Below, piece by piece: positions 15,786-23,903 of a DNA stretch of 64,000 nucleotides (the first letter of the stretch is position 1; each line of letters opens with the position of its first letter). Source of the DNA: Bacteroidota bacterium (GTDB lineage: Bacteria > Bacteroidota > Bacteroidia > AKYH767-A > 2013-40CM-41-45); contig JADJON010000001.1 of the NCBI GenBank assembly GCA_016713765.1, positions 1,054,001 to 1,118,000 on the forward strand, given 5' to 3'. The notes under the pieces are model-generated. The model saw nothing but the letters and a program-made list of their open reading frames with translations. It was not told the DNA's origin and ran no database searches. Position numbers and translations under genes: made by a program.

Positions 15786-16262
15786 TTATTCACTCATCAT
15801 CCGTTCTGTGACATCACAGTCGCTCGGACAAAACGTTTGGGTTAGAAAACTTGCGTAGCCGTAACTCGCGTTGATCAGCGTATGCTCGCTGATGACGGGC
15901 GCTACGACGATATTCATACTGTCAGTCGCGTCAATTACCGGAAAGATGGATAGTCCGTTGGCTGCCACGTCTTTCGAAAAAATGCTGTCGATGGCGACCT
16001 TGCTTAGATAAAACCAGTTGCGCTTGTTAAGCTGTTTGGCCGTATCGAATTTCGCGATGTATTGTGAACATTCGTCTTCCTTGATCGAGATGCCGCCGCC
16101 TTCCAAAGGCTTGGCCGGTTCCCGTTTTCCATTGTCACAGGATTTGGGTGCGTCTAAGACCATGATGACTGTATCCTTATCAATCCAGTCGATGGTGCCC
16201 AGGGCTTCCAGTATCGCCACTGCCGTAATAGCCGACAATACAATGATGATGATGTTTTTCAT
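15786..16262 (-). CDS. Small membrane-anchored or exported protein of unknown function, paralogue 1
   Basis: About 158 residues from the chosen start, MKNIIIIVLSAITAVAILEA, which forms a signal anchor or signal peptide. The longer frame adds 11 residues without an obvious benefit. The body matches the downstream paralogue, including FYLSKVAIDSIFSKD and the terminal FLTQTFCPSDCD. Two more Cys residues (SCDNG and ECSQY) are absent from paralogue 2. No family recognised. It is the first gene of the apparent unit with paralogue 2 and the histidine kinase. Confidence 0.7.
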   Translation of the reverse strand: MKNIIIIVLSAITAVAILEALGTIDWIDKDTVIMVLDAPKSCDNGKREPAKPLEGGGISIKEDECSQYIAKFDTAKQLNKRNWFYLSKVAIDSIFSKDVAANGLSIFPVIDATDSMNIVVAPVISEHTLINASYGYASFLTQTFCPSDCDVTERMMSE

Positions 16263-16397
16263 GGAGGATATAGTTTGAGAATGAGGAATGAACAAAAGCG
16301 ACTACTACGAAATTTAAAACGCCGGTACGGGTTTTCAAAATAAATCTTCCATGCCGCCAAATCGTTCGAAAAAGGCAATAATGGTAGAATGTCGGCC

Positions 16398-16946
16398 TTA
16401 AAAAAGCCTCGGCTGAGGACGAAGCACGCCTTCAATTTCCAATAGCTTCTCCTTCCGCCACAATCCTCCGGCATAACCGGTCAGACTTCCGTCGCTCCCG
16501 ATCACGCGATGGCAGGGTATCAGGATGCCGATCGGGTTTTTACCGTTGGCTGCTGCCGCTGCCCGGATACAGAGTGGGTCGCCTAGCCGAATGGAAAGTT
16601 CTCGGTAGGAAATGGTAGCGCCACATGGAATACGCAGCAATTCTTCCCAGACTTTTTGTTGAAACAGAGTCCCTGACGGTTCAAGCGGGATGGAAAACGA
16701 TGTTCTTTCGCCGTTGAAATAAGCAGTCAGTTGTCTGGCGGTTTCCTGCAGGATATCGTCTTCAGTATCCGTTACACCAGTAGGCGCTTCGTCGAGAAAC
16801 GATAGTTCCGTCAACGCATTTCCGTTGCCAGACAGGCGAATTGCGCCAAGAGGGGATTCAATATGGAGCGTGTGGAGGTCCACAGAGTAATAAAGATACG
16901 CTTTACTGATGAAGGTTTTCCAGGCAAACGCACTACAAGCCGGCAA
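16398..16946 (-). CDS. ogt: Methylated-DNA-[protein]-cysteine S-methyltransferase
   Basis: Suicidal DNA repair protein that moves O6-alkyl groups from guanine to its own Cys. The C-terminal domain holds the active-site motif IPCHRVIGSDGSLTGYAGGLWRKEKLLEIEG-like block (PCHRV with the acceptor Cys), with the helix-turn-helix before it (GATISYRELS). An N-terminal ribonuclease-like domain begins LHTLHIESPLG. The ATG at 16946 yields 182 residues with an atypical N-terminal extension; a GTG at 16883 would give the more usual ~161-residue protein. It starts four bases after the murI stop, so the two are probably cotranscribed. Confidence 0.9.
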   Translation of the reverse strand: MPACSAFAWKTFISKAYLYYSVDLHTLHIESPLGAIRLSGNGNALTELSFLDEAPTGVTDTEDDILQETARQLTAYFNGERTSFSIPLEPSGTLFQQKVWEELLRIPCGATISYRELSIRLGDPLCIRAAAAANGKNPIGILIPCHRVIGSDGSLTGYAGGLWRKEKLLEIEGVLRPQPRLF

Positions 16947-16949
16947 GTA

Positions 16950-17777
16950 TTACAACCAGATATCCTTCTTCTCCAGATGGATCTTGCTCCTGAAGAAATT
17001 GCGCGTGCTTTCTTCGAACGATTTCGTGAAATCGGAAACGTAAAAATGGTGGACGGGTTTTCGCTTGGGTGCCAGTAGTTCGTTTTCAGCAAGCACGGAT
17101 TTGACGCGATCGGCAACGACCCCCGCGGAATCGACAATGAGCACCTTGCCTTTGTAGTAGTCTTCCACCTCCGGCCGGATCAGCGGATAGTGCGTGCAGG
17201 CCAGGATGAGGGAGTCGATCTTCGAAAGCTTTCGGCTATCGAGATAGGAACCGATCACCGTGCGGGAGATCTTGTTATTGAAAAAACCCTCTTCGATCAT
17301 CGGAGCGAGCAGGGGAGTGGCCAGTGAAGCGACTTCGAGTTTCTTGTTCTTTGCGTGGATCTTCTTCGCGTAGATGTCGCTTTTGATCGTTCCCTTCGTT
17401 CCGATCACACCGATCTTCTTCGAGCCGGCAATTCCCGTTACATGTTCCACCACCGGATTGATCACGTCGATCACGGGAACGGCATCGCCCACGAAATCCT
17501 TCACCGTCTCGTAAGCCATCGCGCTGGCCGTGTTGCAGGCTATGACGATCATCTTGCACTGCTGCTTCAAAAGAAACTGACTGATCCGGATCGCGTAGTA
17601 TTTGATCGAATCGGGCGACTTGTCGCCATACGGCAAGTGCGCCGTGTCCCCGAAATACACCAGGGATTCGTTCGGTAGCACTTTTTGGATCGCATTGGCT
17701 ACGGTCAATCCGCCAATGCCGGAATCAAATATCCCGATCGGACGGTTCGCCAGGCCACTGGTACGTTTCTTAGCCAT
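16950..17777 (-). CDS. murI: Glutamate racemase
   Basis: Makes D-glutamate for peptidoglycan in the cytoplasm. The length of 275 residues is normal. The motifs IGIFDSGIGGLTVA (catalytic Asp region), FGDTAHLPYG, VIACNTASA (first catalytic Cys) and ILACTHYPLI (second Cys plus His) are all present. The start is clear: a GC-rich repeat-free stretch lies before it and no alternative start fits the family alignment better. A -7-like sequence TACCTTCG precedes it on the minus strand. Confidence 0.96.
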   Translation of the reverse strand: MAKKRTSGLANRPIGIFDSGIGGLTVANAIQKVLPNESLVYFGDTAHLPYGDKSPDSIKYYAIRISQFLLKQQCKMIVIACNTASAMAYETVKDFVGDAVPVIDVINPVVEHVTGIAGSKKIGVIGTKGTIKSDIYAKKIHAKNKKLEVASLATPLLAPMIEEGFFNNKISRTVIGSYLDSRKLSKIDSLILACTHYPLIRPEVEDYYKGKVLIVDSAGVVADRVKSVLAENELLAPKRKPVHHFYVSDFTKSFEESTRNFFRSKIHLEKKDIWL

Positions 17778-17811
17778 AGGTGGTGCGAAGGTAAGGGTTC
17801 GGATGGGAGTT

Positions 17812-17968
17812 AGTGAAGAGTGAATAGTGAACAGTAAATAGTGAACAGTAAACGGTGAATAGTGAATTTTACCTGCCGAAGATTGGTGTAGGCGGGAAAC
17901 CCGGAACCCGCCTGCCTGCCGAAGCCTTAGCGAGAGCAGGAAAACTCGAAACCCGAAACCCGAAACCC
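17812..17968. repeat. Heptamer arrays A and D with two CCTGCC palindromes
   Basis: AGTGAAT/AGTGAAC/AGTAAAT units, a diverged palindrome (17872-17896, GGCGGG arm), GGAAACC/CGGAACC units, a second palindrome (17915-17940) and CGAAACC units reaching the gamma-carbonic anhydrase stop. Confidence 0.85.
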
Positions 17969-18493
17969 CTATCCTTCCTGCGCTTCCCCATACCAGCCCA
18001 CGTACATCACATACCGGCCCGATAATTCTTCCAGCAGCTTGCGTTGTTCTTCACTGATCGGCTTTAGTTTCTTGGCCGGAGACCCCGCGTAGATGAAGCC
18101 GGATTCCACCACGGTGTTTTCCGTAACCACGGAACCTGCCGCCACAATGCTGAACGGTTCCACCACCGCATGATCCATCACGATCGCGCCCATGCCGATC
18201 AGAACGTTGTTCTTTAACGTACAACCATGAACGATCGCGCTGTGCCCGATGTTTACGTCGTTCCCGATGGTTGTCGCCGCTTTTTGATAAGTACAATGGA
18301 TGATCGCGCCATCCTGGATATTGACCCGGTCGCCGATCCGTATGAAATGGACGTCGCCTCGGATCACCGCGTTAAACCAGACGCTGCAGCGGTCACCCAT
18401 CACCACGTCGCCTACGATCGTCGCATTGGGAGCGAAAAAACAATTGTTTCCGGCAACAGGTCGCTTGCCGTTGAGGGGGAGGATCAATGCCAT
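17969..18493 (-). CDS. Gamma-carbonic anhydrase family protein (left-handed beta-helix)
   Basis: 174 residues of hexapeptide repeats forming a left-handed beta-helix, as in the CaiE/PaaY/YrdA group. Three His ligands for zinc can be read in AIIHCTY and IGHSAIVHG. The C-terminal helix after AGSPAKKLKPIS is typical. The start at 18493 (MALILPLNGKRPVAG) matches the family N-terminus; the frame is open upstream but would overlap the divergent lipoprotein gene. Members may hydrate CO2, but many have no measured activity. Confidence 0.88.
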   Translation of the reverse strand: MALILPLNGKRPVAGNNCFFAPNATIVGDVVMGDRCSVWFNAVIRGDVHFIRIGDRVNIQDGAIIHCTYQKAATTIGNDVNIGHSAIVHGCTLKNNVLIGMGAIVMDHAVVEPFSIVAAGSVVTENTVVESGFIYAGSPAKKLKPISEEQRKLLEELSGRYVMYVGWYGEAQEG

Positions 18494-18544
18494 AGTAGCG
18501 AATGGGTAACCATAATCTTTCGTAAATTTAACCGTTCCTTTCCA

Positions 18545-19057
18545 ATGACATTGAATCGCATTTCGATACTGCTGTTTTTCCTGGGTCTTGGAACCCTGGC
18601 CGCCTGTAAAAAGCAGGAGACGTACTCGCTTGTACCCGCGATCGAGTACAAAAGCATCTTCCGGGCTCCCGCCACGACCGGCTTCGATTCGGCTGTGGTG
18701 GTGACGATCTCCTTCACGGACGGAGATGGCGACATCGGTTATTATCCGGTCGGCGATAGCCGGAACGACCCGAAGTTCGACGACGTGAACAGCCAATATT
18801 ACAATAACTATGTCGTAAAGACCTACATTCTTGAATCCGGTATATGGCAGGCTGATCCGATCAACGTCAGCGCCCGATTGCCCTACATGACACCGGAAGG
18901 GAGCAACAAAGCCCTTCGCGGGGATATCCAAAGAACCCTGACGTTACCACCGGCTCTGAACAACGACACCTTGAAGTACGAGGTGTACATCTGGGACCGG
19001 GCTTTGAACCGCAGCAACATCATCACCACGGATGCCATCGTACTCCGAACACAGTGA
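18545..19057 (+). CDS. Small lipoprotein of unknown function
   Basis: 170 residues from the start at 18545. The signal peptide ends in the lipobox LAAC (MTLNRISILLFFLGLGTLAAC), then KK, which fits outer-membrane lipoprotein export in Bacteroidota. The mature part is beta-rich with VTISFTDGDGDIGYYPVGD, a cadherin or Ca-binding-like DxDGD stretch often seen in short Bacteroidota lipoproteins. No enzyme motif recognised. Divergent from the gamma-carbonic anhydrase with a 51-base gap. Confidence 0.8.
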   Translation: MTLNRISILLFFLGLGTLAACKKQETYSLVPAIEYKSIFRAPATTGFDSAVVVTISFTDGDGDIGYYPVGDSRNDPKFDDVNSQYYNNYVVKTYILESGIWQADPINVSARLPYMTPEGSNKALRGDIQRTLTLPPALNNDTLKYEVYIWDRALNRSNIITTDAIVLRTQ

Positions 19058-19070
19058 TGAATCGCATACG

Positions 19071-20054
19071 CTACTTTGAGAGTTCCGACTGCGAGAGGAC
19101 TTCCCATCCTTTCATTCGAAAATGTTCCGCCAGGTACTCCTGTTCGGTTTGACCAGGTGTCGGGATTAACACGGCCTTCAGTCCTAAGGCATCCAGATCC
19201 ATCAGGCTCGAATATCCCGATCTGCAGTAGATCCTCTTGGCACGCACTAAGGTGTCTGCGAATGCTTCGTCGGGTAAGTGTCCGATGAATTCAATGTTTT
19301 CCTTGTTGTCACGTGAACGATCAACAAGCGGTTGACCCGTAAGGATGCGCATCTTAACGGTTGAATCCCTGTATCGGGCCACCAGCAGGGATTCCAGGAT
19401 GCTGCGTTGAGGTTCCGGTCCGCTGAGAACGGCCACCACGTCCCAGTTCTTTTCGTCGGCTGCCGGTACAGGAAAGGTGCTGAATCGTGATAACGGACCG
19501 ATGTAACGGACCCGGAGGTTCCCGGGAGCCGGATGAGAAAGTGCGCCACTGAGCTGCTCCTTGCCTGGATGATCCGGGACCCAAATCTCCCCAAACCGAT
19601 TCAACCAGCTGTGAAGCCTGCGCTGAACAAGTCCCTTGGCCCATTGCATGCTTGAGGGAAGTGGGAGGTACAGTTGATGCGTAAGTATCACCGATGCAAC
19701 GTCAGGATGCCAAAGCCCATAGCGGTTGTCGGAGATGATCTGGTCAAAAGACGCTTGCTTCAGTAACTGCTCCAGCCATTCGTGCTCCTTCCGGATGCTC
19801 CGCAATAAGCCTGGAATTTGCAGGCCGAGGTAGGGGACCAGGCCGGAATGAGACGGGTAACGGATCGCATAACCCGGGAGCTCAAGAAAGCGAAGTGTAG
19901 GAAAATGCAGGCGTAGAAAGTCGCCGGATGCTCCCGTTCCGGCCAGGGTAACGGTATGTCCGTCCTGCAACAACCTCCTGATCAGGGGGACGCACCGGCT
20001 TGCGTGGCCCAAGCCCCAATCAAGCGGTGCGACCAGGATACTGCGGGTTTGCAT
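19071..20054 (-). CDS. MurG-like glycosyltransferase (GT28-type fold)
   Basis: 327 residues from MQTRSILVAPLDWGLGHASR; the frame is open for nine more residues upstream. The N-terminal GLGHASRCVPLIRRL resembles the GxGHxxR loop of MurG and related GT-B enzymes. The C-terminal half has VAVLSGPEPQR and YCRSGYSSLMDLDALGLKAVLIPTPGQTEQEYLA, the nucleotide-sugar binding block with Q-TEQ-x-YLA. The likely activity is transfer of a sugar from a UDP-sugar, but the acceptor is unknown. It is convergent with the lipoprotein gene (13-base gap). Confidence 0.8.
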   Translation of the reverse strand: MQTRSILVAPLDWGLGHASRCVPLIRRLLQDGHTVTLAGTGASGDFLRLHFPTLRFLELPGYAIRYPSHSGLVPYLGLQIPGLLRSIRKEHEWLEQLLKQASFDQIISDNRYGLWHPDVASVILTHQLYLPLPSSMQWAKGLVQRRLHSWLNRFGEIWVPDHPGKEQLSGALSHPAPGNLRVRYIGPLSRFSTFPVPAADEKNWDVVAVLSGPEPQRSILESLLVARYRDSTVKMRILTGQPLVDRSRDNKENIEFIGHLPDEAFADTLVRAKRIYCRSGYSSLMDLDALGLKAVLIPTPGQTEQEYLAEHFRMKGWEVLSQSELSK

Positions 20055-20118
20055 CCTCCAATAGTAACACTCCCAAACCAATTCTGCACCAACCCCTTTT
20101 ATGTACTTTCGTGGCGCG

Positions 20119-20787
20119 ATGGGAAAGAATAAGCTGCGCCGATTCGCCGAGAACGAGACTTTTTCGAATCTCTTTCAGCCCCGGATGGTCTTTCCTCCGG
20201 TGGATCATCCGATGAAAGGACACTGGGGAAAGCAGGTGTTTGGTAATTCCAATCCCCTCACGTTGGAACTGGGTTGTGGGCGCGGAGAATATACGGTCGG
20301 CTTGTCCGCGCTGTGTCCTGAACGGAATTTTGTCGGCATCGACTGGAAAGGTGCACGACTTTGGAGAGGCGCTAAGACGACCTTGGAGAAAGGACAGAAG
20401 AACGCTGCGTTCATGCGGATCATGATCGGCAATATCCGGTGGTTCTTCGCGCCGGACGATCGTGTCGATACGATCTGGGTGACTTTCCCGGATCCGCAAT
20501 TGACCAGCGGAGGAGAACGCAAACGGCTGACAGGCCCGCGCTTTTTGGATTACTACCGCATGTTCATGCCGAAGCACGGTGTTGTCAATTTGAAAACCGA
20601 CAGCCGACCCTTATACGATTACACCTCGGAGTTGGCAGCAACACAAGGTCTCAAGGTGCTGAAGCAAACGCACGATCTTTATCAGTCTGACCTCATGGAC
20701 CCGGTATTATCCATTCGGACCACCTATGAATCCCGCTGGCTCGCCGCCGGCCTGCCTATTTGTTATCTGCAATTCGAGATCGGATGA
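20119..20787 (+). CDS. trmB: tRNA (guanine-N7-)-methyltransferase
   Basis: Methylates G46 of tRNA using S-adenosylmethionine. About 222 residues from MGKNKLRRFAENETF; six further residues are open upstream, but the MGKNKL start is the family norm. SAM-binding motif LELGCGRGEYTVGLS, then GIDWKGARLWRGAKT, and the signature TFPDPQ. The stop overlaps the next gene's start (ATGA), so translation is probably coupled. Confidence 0.95.
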   Translation: MGKNKLRRFAENETFSNLFQPRMVFPPVDHPMKGHWGKQVFGNSNPLTLELGCGRGEYTVGLSALCPERNFVGIDWKGARLWRGAKTTLEKGQKNAAFMRIMIGNIRWFFAPDDRVDTIWVTFPDPQLTSGGERKRLTGPRFLDYYRMFMPKHGVVNLKTDSRPLYDYTSELAATQGLKVLKQTHDLYQSDLMDPVLSIRTTYESRWLAAGLPICYLQFEIG

Positions 20788-21134
20788 GTGACCGTACCAA
20801 CTCCCTCGAATCATTCTTTGATCAGGTCTATGCTGTCGTCCGCCTGATACCAAGAGGTCGTGTGACCTCCTACGGCGCGATCGCTAAATACCTCGGCACC
20901 GCGCGGTCTTCCCGTATGGTCGGATGGGCCATGAATTCCGCTCATGCGGTTAAGCCAAAAGTGCCGGCCCACCGGGTAGTGAACCGATCCGGACTACTCA
21001 CCGGCAAACACCATTTCGGAAGCCCCACCCGCATGCAGGAACTTTTGGAAAAAGAAGGTGTTAAGGTTAAAAAGGATCAGGTAGTCGAGTTCAAAAAACG
21101 GTTTTGGGATCCGGCAGTCGAACTTTCCCTCTGA
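20784..21134 (+). CDS. Alkyltransferase-like protein (MGMT family, no acceptor Cys)
   Basis: 116 residues consisting of only the DNA-binding domain of O6-alkylguanine transferases. The active-site Cys is replaced by Ala (VPAHRVVNRSG instead of PCHRV). Such ATL proteins bind O6-alkylguanine, flip the base and recruit excision repair rather than repair it themselves. The winged helix motif GRVTSYGAIAKYLG and SSRMVGWAMN are intact. The ATG overlaps the trmB stop. A true Cys-bearing relative (ogt) lies 4 kb upstream. Confidence 0.9.
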   Translation: MSDRTNSLESFFDQVYAVVRLIPRGRVTSYGAIAKYLGTARSSRMVGWAMNSAHAVKPKVPAHRVVNRSGLLTGKHHFGSPTRMQELLEKEGVKVKKDQVVEFKKRFWDPAVELSL

Positions 21135-21155
21135 AGAGATGATTGTTCCGAGTTT

Positions 21156-21310
21156 CCTGCCTACGTTAAAACTTCAGCAGGCAGACGGGTTCCGGGTTCT
21201 GAGTTGAACATTTGATTCTTCCAACCCGTTCCAGTATATAGGCCTGACATTCAGTTATATACAATATTGACTTACCTAGTAACCAACCCGGAACCCGGAA
21301 CCCGGAACAT
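21156..21310. repeat. CCTGCC palindrome and family D heptamers
   Basis: A diverged palindrome (21156-21181), a GGTTCCG/GGGTTCT stretch, a spacer with no clear feature (about 21205-21280), then CCCGGAA x3. This lies just upstream of the mrp promoter-like box. Confidence 0.75.
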
Positions 21311-21331
21311 GAAACTCCAAACCCTAATAGG

Positions 21332-21339
21332 TATCTTTG
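21332..21339 (+). promoter_or_regulatory. -7 promoter box for mrp
   Basis: TATCTTTG fits the Bacteroidota -7 consensus TAnnTTTG. It ends only four bases before the mrp ATG, so a transcript from it would be leaderless or nearly so. No clear -33 TTTG is present. Confidence 0.45.
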
Positions 21340-21343
21340 CCCC

Positions 21344-22447
21344 ATGCCAATTACCCAAGAACAGGTCGTAGACGCGCTGCGGAATGTGATCGAGCCGGAC
21401 CTGAAAAAAGACCTGATTACCCTGAATATGGTCGAGGATATCGTGGTGGACGGTAAGAACGTCTCCTTCACGGTCGTCCTGACCACCCCTGCTTGCCCGT
21501 TAAAGGCGCTCATTCAATCGGCCTGCGTCAATGCGATCGTTCATTTCGTTGATGCCGAAGCTATAGTGACCGTGAACATGACGGCCCGCACGACGAGTGG
21601 CCGCAGCTCTTCCGATACTCAGTTACCCAATGTCCGCAATATCATCGCTGTTGCTTCCGGCAAAGGTGGCGTCGGTAAATCGACCGTTGCCGCCAATCTC
21701 GCTGTCGCCCTCGCCAAGAAGGGTGCGCGGGTCGGTTTGATCGATGCCGATATCTACGGCCCTTCCCAGCACATCATGTTTGGGGTGGAGAACGAGCAGC
21801 TTTATGTGAACGAGCGCGACGGAAAGCAATTCATGATCCCGGTCGACAAATACGGCGTCAAGATGCTTTCGATCGGACTGATGGTCGATCCGAACCAGCC
21901 GATTCCGTGGCGTGGTCCGATGGCCTCCAAAGCGCTGAAGCAATTGTTCAGCGACGCGGAATGGGGCGAGTTGGATTACCTCCTGATCGACCTTCCTCCC
22001 GGAACCGGCGATATCCACCTCACACTCGTGTCTGCAGTACCGGTGACCGGCTCGGTCATCGTCAGTACCCCGCAGCACGTTGCCCTGGCGGATGCCCGCA
22101 AAGGTATCGGAATGTTCCGCCTCGATACGATCAATGTTCCGGTGCTCGGGTTGATCGAGAACATGGCATATTTCACGCCGGCGGAGTTGCCGCAAAACAA
22201 GTACTACATCTTCGGAAAAGAAGGCTGCAGAAAGTTGGCCGAAGAACTGAAGGTCCCGTTCCTCGGCGAGATCCCGTTGGTGCAGTCCATTCGCGAAGGC
22301 GGTGATACGGGCATCCCGGTAGCACTCGACGACGAAGGGCCGGTCGCAACCGCCTTTGCCGAAGTCGCCGACCAGGTTATCCGCCAGGTGGCGATCCGCA
22401 ATGCGGAACTTGCTCCTACCAAACCGGTGGCCGCCACCGCTTACTGA
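21344..22447 (+). CDS. mrp: Mrp/NBP35-type iron-sulfur cluster carrier ATPase
   Basis: P-loop ATPase that carries [4Fe-4S] clusters to apoproteins in the cytoplasm. 367 residues. An N-terminal MIP18/DUF59 domain (about 1-90) includes TTPACPLK. The deviant Walker A is ASGKGGVGKSTVAANLAVAL, followed by VGLIDADIYGPSQ and LIDLPPGTGD. The C-terminal CxxC seen in many family members is not at its usual place (ENMAYFTPAELP); a Cys does occur in GKEGCRKL. The NifU-domain gene follows after 18 bases, consistent with an Fe-S maturation unit. Confidence 0.95.
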   Translation: MPITQEQVVDALRNVIEPDLKKDLITLNMVEDIVVDGKNVSFTVVLTTPACPLKALIQSACVNAIVHFVDAEAIVTVNMTARTTSGRSSSDTQLPNVRNIIAVASGKGGVGKSTVAANLAVALAKKGARVGLIDADIYGPSQHIMFGVENEQLYVNERDGKQFMIPVDKYGVKMLSIGLMVDPNQPIPWRGPMASKALKQLFSDAEWGELDYLLIDLPPGTGDIHLTLVSAVPVTGSVIVSTPQHVALADARKGIGMFRLDTINVPVLGLIENMAYFTPAELPQNKYYIFGKEGCRKLAEELKVPFLGEIPLVQSIREGGDTGIPVALDDEGPVATAFAEVADQVIRQVAIRNAELAPTKPVAATAY

Positions 22448-22465
22448 TACGACAACCAACCGACC

Positions 22466-22741
22466 ATGAGTGATCTCCACCGTCGCGTAGAAGAAGCCCT
22501 CGCGCAGTTAAGGCCCTACCTGGAAGCCGACAACGGTGATGTTTCCCTGGTCGAAGTCACCAACGACCATATTGTTCGCCTGCGCTTCCTCGGCGCCTGC
22601 AGCTCGTGTTCCATGAGCGCCATGACACTGAAAGCGGGAATCGAACAAACCATCCTTCGCATGGTGCCCGAGATCAAACAAGTCGTGGCGGTAGAAGACG
22701 ATGACGAACTGCGCGAATGGGGACTCAGCAAAGGAAATTGA
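22466..22741 (+). CDS. NifU C-terminal domain Fe-S scaffold protein
   Basis: 91 residues, a stand-alone NifU C-terminal (Nfu) domain. The cluster-binding CxxC is seen in GACSSCSMSAMTLKAG. It probably receives or delivers Fe-S clusters with the adjacent Mrp. A strong terminator follows. Confidence 0.93.
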   Translation: MSDLHRRVEEALAQLRPYLEADNGDVSLVEVTNDHIVRLRFLGACSSCSMSAMTLKAGIEQTILRMVPEIKQVVAVEDDDELREWGLSKGN

Positions 22742-22802
22742 AGCAGACGAATTCGAAGAGCAGTAAACCGAAACCATTAACCTGTCTGCTTTCCAAGCCA
22801 TA

Positions 22803-22836
22803 AAAAAAGGTTGTTCCACAGGAACAACCTTTTTTA
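22803..22836 (+). terminator. Rho-independent terminator after mrp/nfu
   Basis: AAAAGGTTGTTCC-ACA-GGAACAACCTTTT followed by more T. The stem is perfect and flanked by A and T runs, so it can act in both directions. Confidence 0.9.
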
Positions 22837-22948
22837 TTATTTACTGATTACTGTTTACTGTTCACTCCTGCCTACGCTAAAGCTTCGGCAGGTAAAATTT
22901 ACTATTCGCTATTCGCTATTCGCTATTCGCTATTCACTATTCACTAAC
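22837..22948. repeat. Heptamer array, family A, with CCTGCC palindrome
   Basis: TTACTGT/TTACTGA units, a palindrome (22867-22892) followed by TAAAATTT, then CTATTCG x5 and CTATTCA units reaching the stop of the next minus-strand gene. Confidence 0.85.
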
Positions 22949-23761
22949 TCACTGATTCAAAAACTTACTCACCTTCTCAAAATAAACATTCTTATCCGTA
23001 CTGAAGTTCTCCGCATTGGAAGGACTGTTGGCGACGATGTAGGTTTGGGTGGCGCAACGGAGCGTTTTGGTGTCTTCGGGTTTGATCAGATCGTCCTGTG
23101 GCGTGACAATGACCAGAACGCCTTTGATGTTCGGGCGAGATTTATCGCAGGCGTACATGGGTTCATAGGTCTTGTCATAGCCGAACGGAATGATCACCTC
23201 TTTACCCTTCTTATCCTTGATTTTCTTTTTCATAGGCTCCAGACCGGTCCAGGGACCATCGGCGATGATCTTTCGCGTCTCGGTACGGTTGCTGCCAACG
23301 CCGAGTGAAAGTCCGGCACCGATATTCTTGCCGAAGAGGTCGAACTTGGTGATGGCACGCGACTTCCGGAGATAATCCAGCATCGCGTTCAGGTCGCTGA
23401 TGAACTGCGGGTAGATGTACGTATCGGGATCAATGGCGAAATCGCTACTGGCGCCGTAGCCGCGATAGTCGTACAAGGCAACGTTCCAGCCCGCCGAAAG
23501 AAACTGACCTGCCAGTTCGATGTCGTCGGCCATGTTGCCGTCGCCGCTCCCGCTGATGACCATCCAATTGGTCGTCTTCTTCGCGGTCTCGAAGAACCAT
23601 GCATTGAGCGAGGCTCCGTCCTTCGTCGGGACTTTTTCTTCCTTGTAGTTCATCCCGTACTTCTCGGGCTTCACTTTGTATTCTTTCGAAGGGTTGAGTG
23701 CAAAGCTGGCGGTCGTCACGCAGCAGGCGATCGCCAGGCAGAATGAATGGTGAAGTTTCAT
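22949..23761 (-). CDS. Exported alpha/beta-hydrolase-fold protein with degenerate active site
   Basis: 270 residues with a signal peptide (MKLHHSFCLAIACCVTTASFA). The fold is suggested by NWMVISGSGDGNMADDIELAGQF, the strand-turn VALYDYRGYGAS, and a nucleophile-elbow position reading LFGKNIGAGLSLG. There the expected GxSxG serine is Asn. An Asp is present in TPQDDLIKPED, but no His is seen in the usual place near the C-terminus. It is therefore probably not a serine hydrolase in the normal sense. The gene is convergent with mrp/nfu. Confidence 0.75.
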   Translation of the reverse strand: MKLHHSFCLAIACCVTTASFALNPSKEYKVKPEKYGMNYKEEKVPTKDGASLNAWFFETAKKTTNWMVISGSGDGNMADDIELAGQFLSAGWNVALYDYRGYGASSDFAIDPDTYIYPQFISDLNAMLDYLRKSRAITKFDLFGKNIGAGLSLGVGSNRTETRKIIADGPWTGLEPMKKKIKDKKGKEVIIPFGYDKTYEPMYACDKSRPNIKGVLVIVTPQDDLIKPEDTKTLRCATQTYIVANSPSNAENFSTDKNVYFEKVSKFLNQ

Positions 23762-23827
23762 CGGTTCGTTTTCCGTTTCAGGTTAAGTGCTTAAAAGTAA
23801 CGATCCGGAAACGGTAGGGAAAGTGAA

Positions 23828-23856
23828 AAATTTGAACAACCCGGAAGGGTTGTTGA
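23828..23856 (-). terminator. Probable terminator of the TMTC-like gene
   Basis: On the minus strand AACAACCC-TTCC-GGGTTGTT is followed shortly by TTTTT. It lies about 50 bases past the TPR gene's stop. The rest of 23762-23903 holds no recognisable feature. Confidence 0.6.
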
Positions 23857-23903
23857 CAGCGTTGAATAGGAACCCGAAAATTTCGCTGATCCGGGTAATT
23901 TGA

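Noticed and set aside
18227..18544. Upstream extension of the lipoprotein at 18545
   Set aside because: It overlaps the gamma-carbonic anhydrase on the other strand, and the lipoprotein signal lies at 18545.
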